Part shown: piece after piece, positions 18,452 through 26,111 of the stretch | How the letters are laid out: each line of letters begins with the position of its first letter | Numbering within the stretch: the stretch's first letter is position 1 | Assembly (NCBI GenBank): GCA_030679895.1 | Contig: JAUXSN010000002.1 | Location: 1-36,419, forward strand | Length of the DNA stretch: 36,419 bases | Direction of reading: 5' to 3' | DNA from: Candidatus Moraniibacteriota bacterium | Lineage (GTDB): Bacteria; Patescibacteriota; Minisyncoccia; Moranbacterales; UBA11712 | Made by a program: the position numbers and the translations under genes | The notes under the pieces: generated by a model | Told to the model about the DNA's origin: nothing | Database searches by the model: none | What the model saw: only the letters and a program-made list of their open reading frames with translations

Positions 18452-18550
18452 ATATTCCTAAATAATTCTTATTTCTCTTTTTTTAATATATCACAGGAAA
18501 AAGAATCGGAATAGTTATTTTTAACTTCAAAAGTTGACAAAAAAAGAAGG

Positions 18551-18577
18551 AGCAAAGCCGAATCAGCCTTGCCCCAT
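18551..18577 (-). terminator. Intrinsic terminator between the HAD/EhaR-like gene and purL
   Basis: Minus strand GGGGCAAGGC-TGATTC-GGCTTTGCTCC then TTCTTTTTTT. Confidence 0.8.
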
Positions 18578-18603
18578 TTTGTTTTTTTCGACTCATCCAG
18601 TCA

Positions 18604-19683
18604 TTATGTCAGAGAGCCGATGTGCACACCCCGGAACTTCTTCCGCATATTCTCGCTCCTTGCCTCCAAGCGTTTGACATTTTCCGACGTTACGACATGA
18701 AGCTTCCCGCCGAAATGGGCTTGGCGAGAAGGTGCACAAAAGCTGATCGCGCCCTCCCGGCCGCTTTTGTCGAACACATCGGCAACTTCGGTGATGGCCC
18801 GGGCATCTTGCCCAATATACATGATATCAGAAAGCTCGCAAACTTGGTGGCCTTTCCCGTTGAACATCATAACAAGGCCTTTGTTGAGAAGATACCGGGC
18901 GACCTCGACGTCGGTTTGGCTGTCGCCGACGTACATTATGCGCCGCAAGGGTTGGTCAGCAATTTCCGCAATATCTTTGAGCGCTTCATACTTCTGAAAC
19001 TGACCAACGGGGTGAACTTCTTTCATCAACCTGCCAACCTCCATGTTGCGCACCGTATACCAGATGAATCCGGTGATACGGTCATAATTTTTTTGATGAT
19101 TTTCCGCAATTTCTCCGGTAAGGTGATCATATTTAACCGGAGGCATCTGCGACAGCTCCTCTAAAAATTTGAGGAGTTTATTTTTCTGTCTCGTGGTCGT
19201 TGAAACCCCGTTGTAGAGCTTGGGATCGATCCTCGTACAGTAAGCTTGTTGAAAATCCAACCCCACGAGGTCGCAGAACGCTTCGATAAAAAAACTATAA
19301 CTCGTGGAGATTTGGAATATTTCATAGCCGCGGTTTTGCAGATCCGGGATTACTAAATCGATTTTAGGAACGACTAGAATATTGCTCTTTGAAAATTCAT
19401 AAAGCCATTCAAGTTTTGTCCCAAGAGCCCGGATGAAAGGAAGAATGACTTTCAGTGTGTGGCCCGCCGAATAGGTCGGATCAAGACGAGCCATCTTTTT
19501 GAAGTCACCCCAGATATCATCAATGACACTCAGATTTCTAAAGGTGGCTGCCGCCGCTTTTTCGGAAAAACCAAAAAGCATCAAAATGGCGACAAAGAGT
19601 TCGAAAGCGTTATCGTTTTTCGTGCAGGGACCTTCGTTGTCCAGCACAACCACAGGCCGCGATTTTTCTTGTTTCATAGCCAA
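18604..19683 (-). CDS. HAD-fold phosphatase-like protein, EhaR-like
   Basis: VVVLDNEGPCTKNDNAFELF (HAD motif I with D-x-E-G-P), SAGHTLKVILPFI, IMYVGDSQTDVEVARYL (motif IV). Resembles EhaR-type proteins from recall only. Confidence 0.6.
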   Translation of the reverse strand: MAMKQEKSRPVVVLDNEGPCTKNDNAFELFVAILMLFGFSEKAAAATFRNLSVIDDIWGDFKKMARLDPTYSAGHTLKVILPFIRALGTKLEWLYEFSKSNILVVPKIDLVIPDLQNRGYEIFQISTSYSFFIEAFCDLVGLDFQQAYCTRIDPKLYNGVSTTTRQKNKLLKFLEELSQMPPVKYDHLTGEIAENHQKNYDRITGFIWYTVRNMEVGRLMKEVHPVGQFQKYEALKDIAEIADQPLRRIMYVGDSQTDVEVARYLLNKGLVMMFNGKGHQVCELSDIMYIGQDARAITEVADVFDKSGREGAISFCAPSRQAHFGGKLHVVTSENVKRLEARSENMRKKFRGVHIGSLT

Positions 19684-19799
19684 AATCTCCCTCTTAATCC
19701 TTTAGGATTTATTTTAAAATTATAAAAGAAGCGACCTCCTAGCCCCTCCTCTTTGTCTGATTTTATCTAAGCATTATTCATCAAAATTTGCAAAAGAAA

Positions 19800-19830
19800 A
19801 GGGTAGGCCCCTATAGAAGCCTACCCCTGT
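19800..19830 (-). terminator. Intrinsic terminator after purN
   Basis: Minus strand GGGTAGGC-N10-GCCTACCC then TTTTCTTTT. Confidence 0.85.
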
Positions 19831-19843
19831 TAATTTTCAGCGG

Positions 19844-20563
19844 TTAAAACGTGAAGTTTTCCACCTCCCGGGAAAAATCACGTACGCCTTTTTTGTTTCC
19901 AGCCCATACCATTCCTTCACAAAATTGGATTTCTCCTTCCGCCAAAGCCTTGAGCGTGAGAAGGATCAGCGGCAATTCGCGGCGGAACTCCTCAGCCCTG
20001 ATCTTCTCCGGATCCGGGTCGAAAACAGGAAAGGAAAAATATGCCAAGGCCGGTCCTTTGTCGAGCTCAGGCGTGGCGAGATTAATCATTGCCCCGGCCG
20101 TATCCGCGCCCTGTTCAATAATCTGTTGCATTACTTCCTGCCAGGTACCGACAAATCTCCCCGGCAAATCTGGATGCAAATTAAGCATTTTGAGTTTGCC
20201 GCAAAGAAAAGGACTCGCAATAAGCATATAGCCCGCCAACAGGACAAAATCGACCTCAATGCTTCCGATGACTTCGTCGACGCTTCGATCAAACTCTTCG
20301 CGGGCTTGCTTCAGCGCCAGTTCATTCCCCTTGTTTTGGAAAATAAACTTCCTCAGACCATGGGATGAACTCGAAAAAAGTTTGGTATGGTACTCTTCGA
20401 GTCCCTCTTCCAGCGATCCGTCGATCATTTCTGGCCGGTCGCAGAAAACATAGCTTATGCTGACATCCGGGAGGTAGCCCGAGTTAATTGCGCCTAAAAT
20501 GCCATAAAGAAGGTCGTATGCCTCCTTATCCCTGAGCGAAGAAAAAATTCCGATATTCAGCAT
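19844..20563 (-). CDS. purN: Phosphoribosylglycinamide formyltransferase-like (divergent)
   Basis: VDFVLLAGYMLIAS...MLNLHPDLPGRFVGTWQEVMQQIIEQGADTAGAMINLATPELDKGP: formyltransferase-fold HP.LPG and tG..i....ELD.GP motifs. Confidence 0.75.
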   Translation of the reverse strand: MLNIGIFSSLRDKEAYDLLYGILGAINSGYLPDVSISYVFCDRPEMIDGSLEEGLEEYHTKLFSSSSHGLRKFIFQNKGNELALKQAREEFDRSVDEVIGSIEVDFVLLAGYMLIASPFLCGKLKMLNLHPDLPGRFVGTWQEVMQQIIEQGADTAGAMINLATPELDKGPALAYFSFPVFDPDPEKIRAEEFRRELPLILLTLKALAEGEIQFCEGMVWAGNKKGVRDFSREVENFTF

Positions 20564-20673
20564 ATCCCTTATCTCCCTATATCAGTCAAGAATTTTTCTT
20601 AATTTTAAAAGAGGAAACCTCCTGGCCCCTCCTCTGAAACTAGACTAACATTCGGCGATAATTATAACAAGTA

Positions 20674-20702
20674 TTGACAAAAACGCCTTAAAATGCTAAT
20701 AT
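20674..20702 (+). promoter_or_regulatory. Sigma-70 promoter for the zinc-ribbon/RGG gene
   Basis: TTGACA-N17-TAATAT. Confidence 0.75.
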
Positions 20703-20835
20703 TCCTTCCAGTTATCGAATTAGGCGTAGTATCCAAATATTACTTTATATAAGGAATACGAAAAGTCGTCGCCTAAGTGAGAGCTATCTTGAGCCGAGGG
20801 CTTCAGGATTATTAAAAAATTAGGCGAGACGAAAA

Positions 20836-21066
20836 ATGGATTATCAAAATCGTCCCCAAAGGCAGATGTTTGATGTCGCCGAACTCAACCTCAAATGCGC
20901 TGAGTGCGGAGTAGACATCAAAGAACTTCCTTTCCAGCCGACCCAGAAAGACGACGGAACTTATGGCAGAATTTATTGCCAGGAGTGCAACCGAAAACGT
21001 CGAAGAGACACTGGCGGCGGAAATCGCGGGGGCTTTGGTGGTGGCGGTCGAAGAGACCGATACTAA
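20836..21066 (+). CDS. Small zinc-ribbon protein (CxxC...CxxC) with Arg/Gly-rich tail
   Basis: LKCAECGVDIKELPFQPTQKDDGTYGRIYCQECNRKRRRDTGGGNRGGFGGGGRRDRY. Confidence 0.8.
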   Translation: MDYQNRPQRQMFDVAELNLKCAECGVDIKELPFQPTQKDDGTYGRIYCQECNRKRRRDTGGGNRGGFGGGGRRDRY

Positions 21067-21078
21067 TCGAAACAAAAA

Positions 21079-21110
21079 AAACCGTTCTTCATTGAGCGGT
21101 TTTTTTGTTG
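21079..21110 (+). terminator. Intrinsic terminator after the zinc-ribbon gene
   Basis: AACCG...CGGTT then TTTTTT. Confidence 0.75.
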
Positions 21111-21125
21111 TAAAAATAGTTTGGC

Positions 21126-21521
21126 TTATTTGATAAATCCAAAATGTTTCAAGGCCGGCACAATATTCGGCGCCAGATTGTTCGGAAGATTGTCGATTGG
21201 CAGCCAATCCCAACTTCGGATGTCTTTTCCCGGTTTTATTTCACCGATCCTCGCGGCCAAATAGTGGACTAAGATGACATCAATTTTGCCTTCCGGCATT
21301 TCTTTGATCGTATGCGTAATGAACGGTTTTTCATCCAGAATCTCGATATCAATCCCCATCTCCTCTTTCACCTCGCGCCTGGCGTTCTCAATCAGCCCGC
21401 TGCAAAAATCGTCCACCCTTCCCCCGCAAAATTTCCAAAAGGTTGTATCCCCGTGCTGATTGAGGAGTACCCTCCCGTCTTCCATAATCACCGGCCCGGA
21501 AGCGATAATGATTTTGGTCAT
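21126..21521 (-). CDS. Nudix hydrolase
   Basis: Nudix-like box GGRVDDFCSGLIENARREVKEEMGIDIE. Confidence 0.85.
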   Translation of the reverse strand: MTKIIIASGPVIMEDGRVLLNQHGDTTFWKFCGGRVDDFCSGLIENARREVKEEMGIDIEILDEKPFITHTIKEMPEGKIDVILVHYLAARIGEIKPGKDIRSWDWLPIDNLPNNLAPNIVPALKHFGFIK

Positions 21522-21582
21522 AAATATTTTCCATTAATTCTTATCTATCCTATACTATTAGCATAAAAGCCATATTTTTTCA

Positions 21583-22383
21583 ATGATCAGAAAAACCAAG
21601 AAAATTATTATTTTTGTTGCAATAATCGCCGTTGCCGCCGCGTTGTATTTTACCTCGCGTGGCCGAAAAGCAAACGACAACAATGCCCGAATAAACGCAA
21701 TTGGACCTACCACTCAAAACCAGCCAGAAACAACAAAAACGCCTGAACCGGAAAACAAAATCGAACCAAAAAAAGAACAGCCTATTCCCGAAGAAGCACC
21801 GCCCTCAAAAGAAATTCCCGAAAAATATCTTCTGGATATGCCTTTCTATTCCCAAGCCCCTCTTTCGAAGTGGGACGCGTTTCATGAGGATATGTGCGAG
21901 GAAGCCTCAATTCTCAACGCCGGACTATATCTCGAAGGCAAAAAACTGACCAAAGACCAATTTGAATCCGAACTTCAGAAAATACAAAAGACCGAAAAAA
22001 AAGAAATTGGCGAGTGGAAAAGCACGACCGTTGCCCAGACGAAAAAGCTGGTCGATGCCTATTTTGAAGGCAAGATTAAAAGCAAAATCATTGATAGCCC
22101 GACCATTGAACAAATCGAATCCGAAATCGCCCAGAACAATCCGGTGATTGTTCCACTGGCCGGCCGGGATATTGGAAACCCGAACTTCACCCCGCCGGGG
22201 CCCGTTTATCATATGCTGGTTGTGAAGGGTTACGACAGCCAAGATTTCATCACCAACGACGTCGGCACCCGCAAAGGAAATTCTTATGCTTATAAAAAAG
22301 AGGTGATTATGAAGAATATCCATGACTGGAATAAGAAAGATATACATTCAGGATCCAAGAAAGTATTAGTTCTATATAAATAG
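21583..22383 (+). CDS. Membrane-anchored C39-like (papain-like) peptidase family protein
   Basis: LLDMPFYSQAPLSKWDAFHEDMCEEASILNA, NPVIVPLAGR, YHMLVVKGYDSQDFITNDVGTRKG; N-terminal TM. Confidence 0.8.
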   Translation: MIRKTKKIIIFVAIIAVAAALYFTSRGRKANDNNARINAIGPTTQNQPETTKTPEPENKIEPKKEQPIPEEAPPSKEIPEKYLLDMPFYSQAPLSKWDAFHEDMCEEASILNAGLYLEGKKLTKDQFESELQKIQKTEKKEIGEWKSTTVAQTKKLVDAYFEGKIKSKIIDSPTIEQIESEIAQNNPVIVPLAGRDIGNPNFTPPGPVYHMLVVKGYDSQDFITNDVGTRKGNSYAYKKEVIMKNIHDWNKKDIHSGSKKVLVLYK

Positions 22384-22399
22384 ATCCATCAAACAAACT

Positions 22400-22545
22400 C
22401 TCATTAAATTTTCAATTTCTAATTTTAAATTTTCAAACAATGCCATAATTTCTCAATTTTAAATGATTAAATGTTTGAAAATTCGGTCATTGAAACATTG
22501 GAAATTGTTTAGAAATTGAGAATTGAAAATTGAAAATTATAAACT
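22400..22545. repeat. AT-rich intergenic inverted-repeat element
   Basis: Left half ATTTTCAATTTCTAATTTTAAATTTTCAAACAATG; right half CATTGGAAATTGTTTAGAAATTGAGAATTGAAAATTGAAAAT; imperfect dyad. Confidence 0.6.
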
Positions 22546-22612
22546 TGGCACCCCACCGATCTTGATATATAATACTTAATAAGCATAAACCTTAAGTCAC
22601 ACTCTACGCCTA

Positions 22613-23632
22613 ATGTATTGTCTTGTTGATTTTCGAAATCGTCCGCAATATAAACACACCTTTCGCGCTCTTGAAAAAGCCAAAGAGTGCCTAAAAAAAA
22701 TCCGGAACAACCCCTTGGGAGCGACCATAATCTACGCTGACGGGCGAAGAGAATATTTTGAGAATGGACTTCCGGAAGGATATTCCGATTTTTCCGGGAG
22801 ATCAGCCTGCGTAAAAAAGGGCTGTCACGTGAAATACAAAATTCGCCGCCTTGGAGTTTTGGACGGATTGGCAAAAACCGCTCATACCGAAACAAAAAAT
22901 ATTCCAAATTGGAAAGAAAAATCGATTTTCTCTCTTTTTATGCTGGGCAATCGAAAATTTTACGCCTGTTTGGTTGTTTTGGCTCTTATAGCCTTCTCTT
23001 TCTCTTTTCTTTTTCAAAAAAAATTCGGGCCGGGATCCATCGCCCGATCCGGTGATAACGGGGAAATCCAAGGCCGGGTTGCCGGAGCCATGGATTCGAA
23101 AGTTGGCGATAGCTCCGAAGACCAGGGAAATGACGCTTCTCTTCAGCTGGCTGACGCTGACATCATTATGAGCCTTCTCGGAAAAGTGGAGGAAAAACAG
23201 CATTCAGCGTTCCAAAAAGAAATTCTGGGCTATATCAAGGGAAAACCGATGGAAAGTATGTCCCCTTATATCGCCAAGCAACCCAGAATAGTGGCCGCTT
23301 TCATCGTGGGAATCGCCATGAAGGAGAGCAAGTTTGGGATATATGCTCCGCATGACAGCAGTGGACGCGATTGCCTGAACTATTGGGGTTACAGGGGCAG
23401 AGAAAACACCACCGCTTCCGGTTATAGCTGTTTTGACTCACCCGAACACGCGATACAAGTCGTGGGGAAGAAAATAGCCTCACTGGTAAACCGTGGCATA
23501 AGCAACCCCGCCGAGATGATCTCCTGGAAGTGCGGCTCGACTTGCGCCGGCCATGGCGCGGAGAACGTCCGCAAATGGATCGCGGATGTGGGAGTGAATT
23601 TTTATAAGATAAACAAAGGGAAAAATTCTTGA
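22613..23632 (+). CDS. Membrane-anchored protein with C-terminal lysozyme/glucosaminidase-like domain (paralog A)
   Basis: TM segment FYACLVVLALIAFSFSFLF; C-term AAFIVGIAMKESKFGIYAP...RDCLNYWGYRG...SWKCGSTCAGHG..NVRKWIADVGVNFYKIN, shared with the next gene. Confidence 0.65.
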   Translation: MYCLVDFRNRPQYKHTFRALEKAKECLKKIRNNPLGATIIYADGRREYFENGLPEGYSDFSGRSACVKKGCHVKYKIRRLGVLDGLAKTAHTETKNIPNWKEKSIFSLFMLGNRKFYACLVVLALIAFSFSFLFQKKFGPGSIARSGDNGEIQGRVAGAMDSKVGDSSEDQGNDASLQLADADIIMSLLGKVEEKQHSAFQKEILGYIKGKPMESMSPYIAKQPRIVAAFIVGIAMKESKFGIYAPHDSSGRDCLNYWGYRGRENTTASGYSCFDSPEHAIQVVGKKIASLVNRGISNPAEMISWKCGSTCAGHGAENVRKWIADVGVNFYKINKGKNS

Positions 23633-23663
23633 ATTACGGCTCTGATGTGTCGCACATTGTGAT

Positions 23664-23692
23664 TTGACACCAAATCGGGCTTCTGCTAGCAT
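23664..23692 (+). promoter_or_regulatory. Sigma-70 promoter upstream of paralog B
   Basis: TTGACA-N17-TAGCAT. Confidence 0.65.
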
Positions 23693-23865
23693 ACCCTCTG
23701 TAGCCAGTGATAAGTAGCAATTCAATGCTATTTTTTTATTGGTGAAAGGTTGACTAATATAGCTTGTATAAAGCAATATTTGCCAATTTGTCCGCTTCAG
23801 CCCCGGGAGAATGTCGCAGATAAATGGGGCTTTTGAAGGGATACTAATCATTAGAATATTTTTTA

Positions 23866-24732
23866 ATGAGTAACTTTGGAAGATCCGCTGTTTATGGGGG
23901 GATTTATGCCAAAGATCAAAACGAAAATACTTGCGAAAAATGCGATATTAAAATTAATTGCCGTTTCCGCAAAATCTCGAGCCTTTTCGAAAAATCACTA
24001 GAAATCGCGATAAATTGCTGGGGGAAAACAAAAGAATTATCAAATACAAGTAAAAATAAGCTAAAAGGACATATTTGGGAAAAACAGGATCTCTACCTGC
24101 CTGTTTTGATTGCCGCTGTTATGTTGGCCTTAGTTTTCTTGTCAAAGACCGCTTTTTCCAAGACTCCCGATATAACAAATAATTTGCCGGTTGAAGACAA
24201 CTATAGGATGAAATTGATCGGAACGAATATAAATCCTGGAAAAACAAAGATCTGTTCTGCTGATAATCCTGAATATCAGAAATATCTTGAGAATAACAAA
24301 GGGGGGGAATCCGACGATAATGGCTTGAAAGAAGATGTGGCCGCCATCGTGAAAAACACTCCTATGGCAGCCATGGCCGAAGCCATTTCCCAAAAATCCC
24401 GGCCGGTCGCCGCTTTCATTGTGGGAATCGCTATGAAAGAAAGCAAATTCGGAGTATATTCTCCGAAGCTTGCCGGACGCGATTGCTTCAACTATTGGGG
24501 TTTCAAAGGTGGCGGGAAAACCACCTCGGGCGGATATTCTTGTTTCAGTTCCCCTGACGAAGCCGTCAATGCTGTTGGAAATAAAATCGAAAAAATGGTA
24601 GCCAAGGGCGTTCGAAGTCCCGCTCAAGCAATCTCCTGGAAGTGCGGAAGTTCTTGCGCCGGCCACGGCCAAGCCAACGTCCAGAAATGGATTTCGGATG
24701 TCGGAATAAACTTCTATAAAATCAATTCGTAA
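23866..24732 (+). CDS. Membrane-anchored protein with C-terminal lysozyme/glucosaminidase-like domain (paralog B)
   Basis: TM segment LPVLIAAVMLALVFLS; C-term AAFIVGIAMKESKFGVYSPKLAGRDCFNYWGFKG...SWKCGSSCAGHGQANVQKWISDVGINFYKIN. Confidence 0.65.
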   Translation: MSNFGRSAVYGGIYAKDQNENTCEKCDIKINCRFRKISSLFEKSLEIAINCWGKTKELSNTSKNKLKGHIWEKQDLYLPVLIAAVMLALVFLSKTAFSKTPDITNNLPVEDNYRMKLIGTNINPGKTKICSADNPEYQKYLENNKGGESDDNGLKEDVAAIVKNTPMAAMAEAISQKSRPVAAFIVGIAMKESKFGVYSPKLAGRDCFNYWGFKGGGKTTSGGYSCFSSPDEAVNAVGNKIEKMVAKGVRSPAQAISWKCGSSCAGHGQANVQKWISDVGINFYKINS

Positions 24733-24741
24733 TAATCTTAC

Positions 24742-24774
24742 AAAAAAAGACCCCGCAGCGCGGGGTCTTTTTTG
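24742..24774. terminator. Bidirectional intrinsic terminator
   Basis: AAAAAAAGACCCCGC-AGC-GCGGGGTCTTTTTT between convergent genes. Confidence 0.9.
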
Positions 24775-24790
24775 TTATATATTGTATGAT

Positions 24791-26086
24791 CTAATAGTCC
24801 TTCAACTTTTCTATCAGTCCGCTTTCCCGTATCTTATCAAGCGCTTTCGCTTCGATCTGCCGGATTCTTTCTCGGGTGACGCCAAACTCGTGTCCCACTT
24901 CTTCAAGAGTATGCGTTACTCCGTCTTCAAGGCCAAAACGAATTTTAAGGATTTTCTGCTCGCGAGGCGTAAGATCTTTCAGAATTTCGTCCACGTGATC
25001 CGTCAGAAGCTTTCTGGCCGCCGACTGATGAGGCATTACGGTTTCCGTGTCTTCGATGAAATCCCCCAAAATACTGTCATCCTCGCTGTCGCCCACGGGC
25101 GTTTCGATGGAAACGGTTTCTTGGGATATTTTCATAATGTGCCGGACTTTGTCCACTTCGATTCCCATCTCGGCCGCGGTTTCTTCCGGCAGAGGATCGC
25201 GGCCCAACTCCTGCACCAGTCGCCGGGTGGCCTGGGTGTATTTGTTGATCGTCTCCACCATATGGACCGGGATGCGGATCGTTCTTGATTGGTCAGCGAG
25301 AGCTCTCGTGATGGCCTGCCTGATCCACCAGGTGGCATAAGTGGAAAATTTGTAGCCTTTCCGATAATCGAATTTCTCCACCGCCCGGAAAAGTCCGATG
25401 TTTCCTTCTTGGATCAGATCAAGAAGCGACAAATTTGTGCTTCGTCCGACATATTTTTTGGCAATGCTCACAACAAGGCGCAAATTAGCTTCGGTGAGTT
25501 TTTGTTTGGCCGCCAAATCCCCTTTTTCAATCCGCTTTGCCAGTGATACCTCTTCCTCCCCTTTGAGCAGCGGCACTCGCCCGATTTCCCGCAGATACAT
25601 CTGGACCGAATCCGAAGAAACATCGCCGAGATCGAGCGGAATATCGATATTTTCAACTTTTTTCTCTTTTTGCTCGGCTGCTTTTTCGATGTCTTCCTTC
25701 AGCACTTCGTCCGAGCTTATGATTTTTATGCCCTGGGCATCCAGCTTCTCATACAGTTTTTCAAGCGCGCTCAAATTTTTCTCCACTTCCGGAATGATAT
25801 GCAGAATTTCATCTTCGGTCACAAAACCTCTTTGCTTTCCCAGCCGGATGAATTCATCAGTCCGCTTCTTTTCTCTTTCTCCGCTAGGAGACAGTTTTTC
25901 CTCTTTTCCGGATTTTTCTTTACGAAGAATTTTCTTTTTCTGCTTTTCCTTTTTTTTCGCTTTCGCGGGCTTCACAACTTTCTTCTTTTTCTTTTGCGCG
26001 CGTTTTTTCAATGAAAAAGATTTTTTTCTTTTCCGACTGGCTTTCTTCACTACCGCTTTTTTCTTCTTTTTCTTTTTTCTAAGCAT
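24791..26086 (-). CDS. rpoD: RNA polymerase primary sigma factor with Lys-rich N-terminal extension
   Basis: Regions 2-4: [90 protein letters not shown]. Confidence 0.95.
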   Translation of the reverse strand: MLRKKKKKKKAVVKKASRKRKKSFSLKKRAQKKKKKVVKPAKAKKKEKQKKKILRKEKSGKEEKLSPSGEREKKRTDEFIRLGKQRGFVTEDEILHIIPEVEKNLSALEKLYEKLDAQGIKIISSDEVLKEDIEKAAEQKEKKVENIDIPLDLGDVSSDSVQMYLREIGRVPLLKGEEEVSLAKRIEKGDLAAKQKLTEANLRLVVSIAKKYVGRSTNLSLLDLIQEGNIGLFRAVEKFDYRKGYKFSTYATWWIRQAITRALADQSRTIRIPVHMVETINKYTQATRRLVQELGRDPLPEETAAEMGIEVDKVRHIMKISQETVSIETPVGDSEDDSILGDFIEDTETVMPHQSAARKLLTDHVDEILKDLTPREQKILKIRFGLEDGVTHTLEEVGHEFGVTRERIRQIEAKALDKIRESGLIEKLKDY

Positions 26087-26111
26087 GACAATAAAAAGTT
26101 AACTAAAAAAA

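Noticed and set aside
25398-26102. 234-aa plus-strand ORF opposite rpoD, ending in a poly-Phe stretch
   Set aside because: The poly-Phe is the antisense reading of the Lys-rich rpoD N-terminus; shadow ORF.
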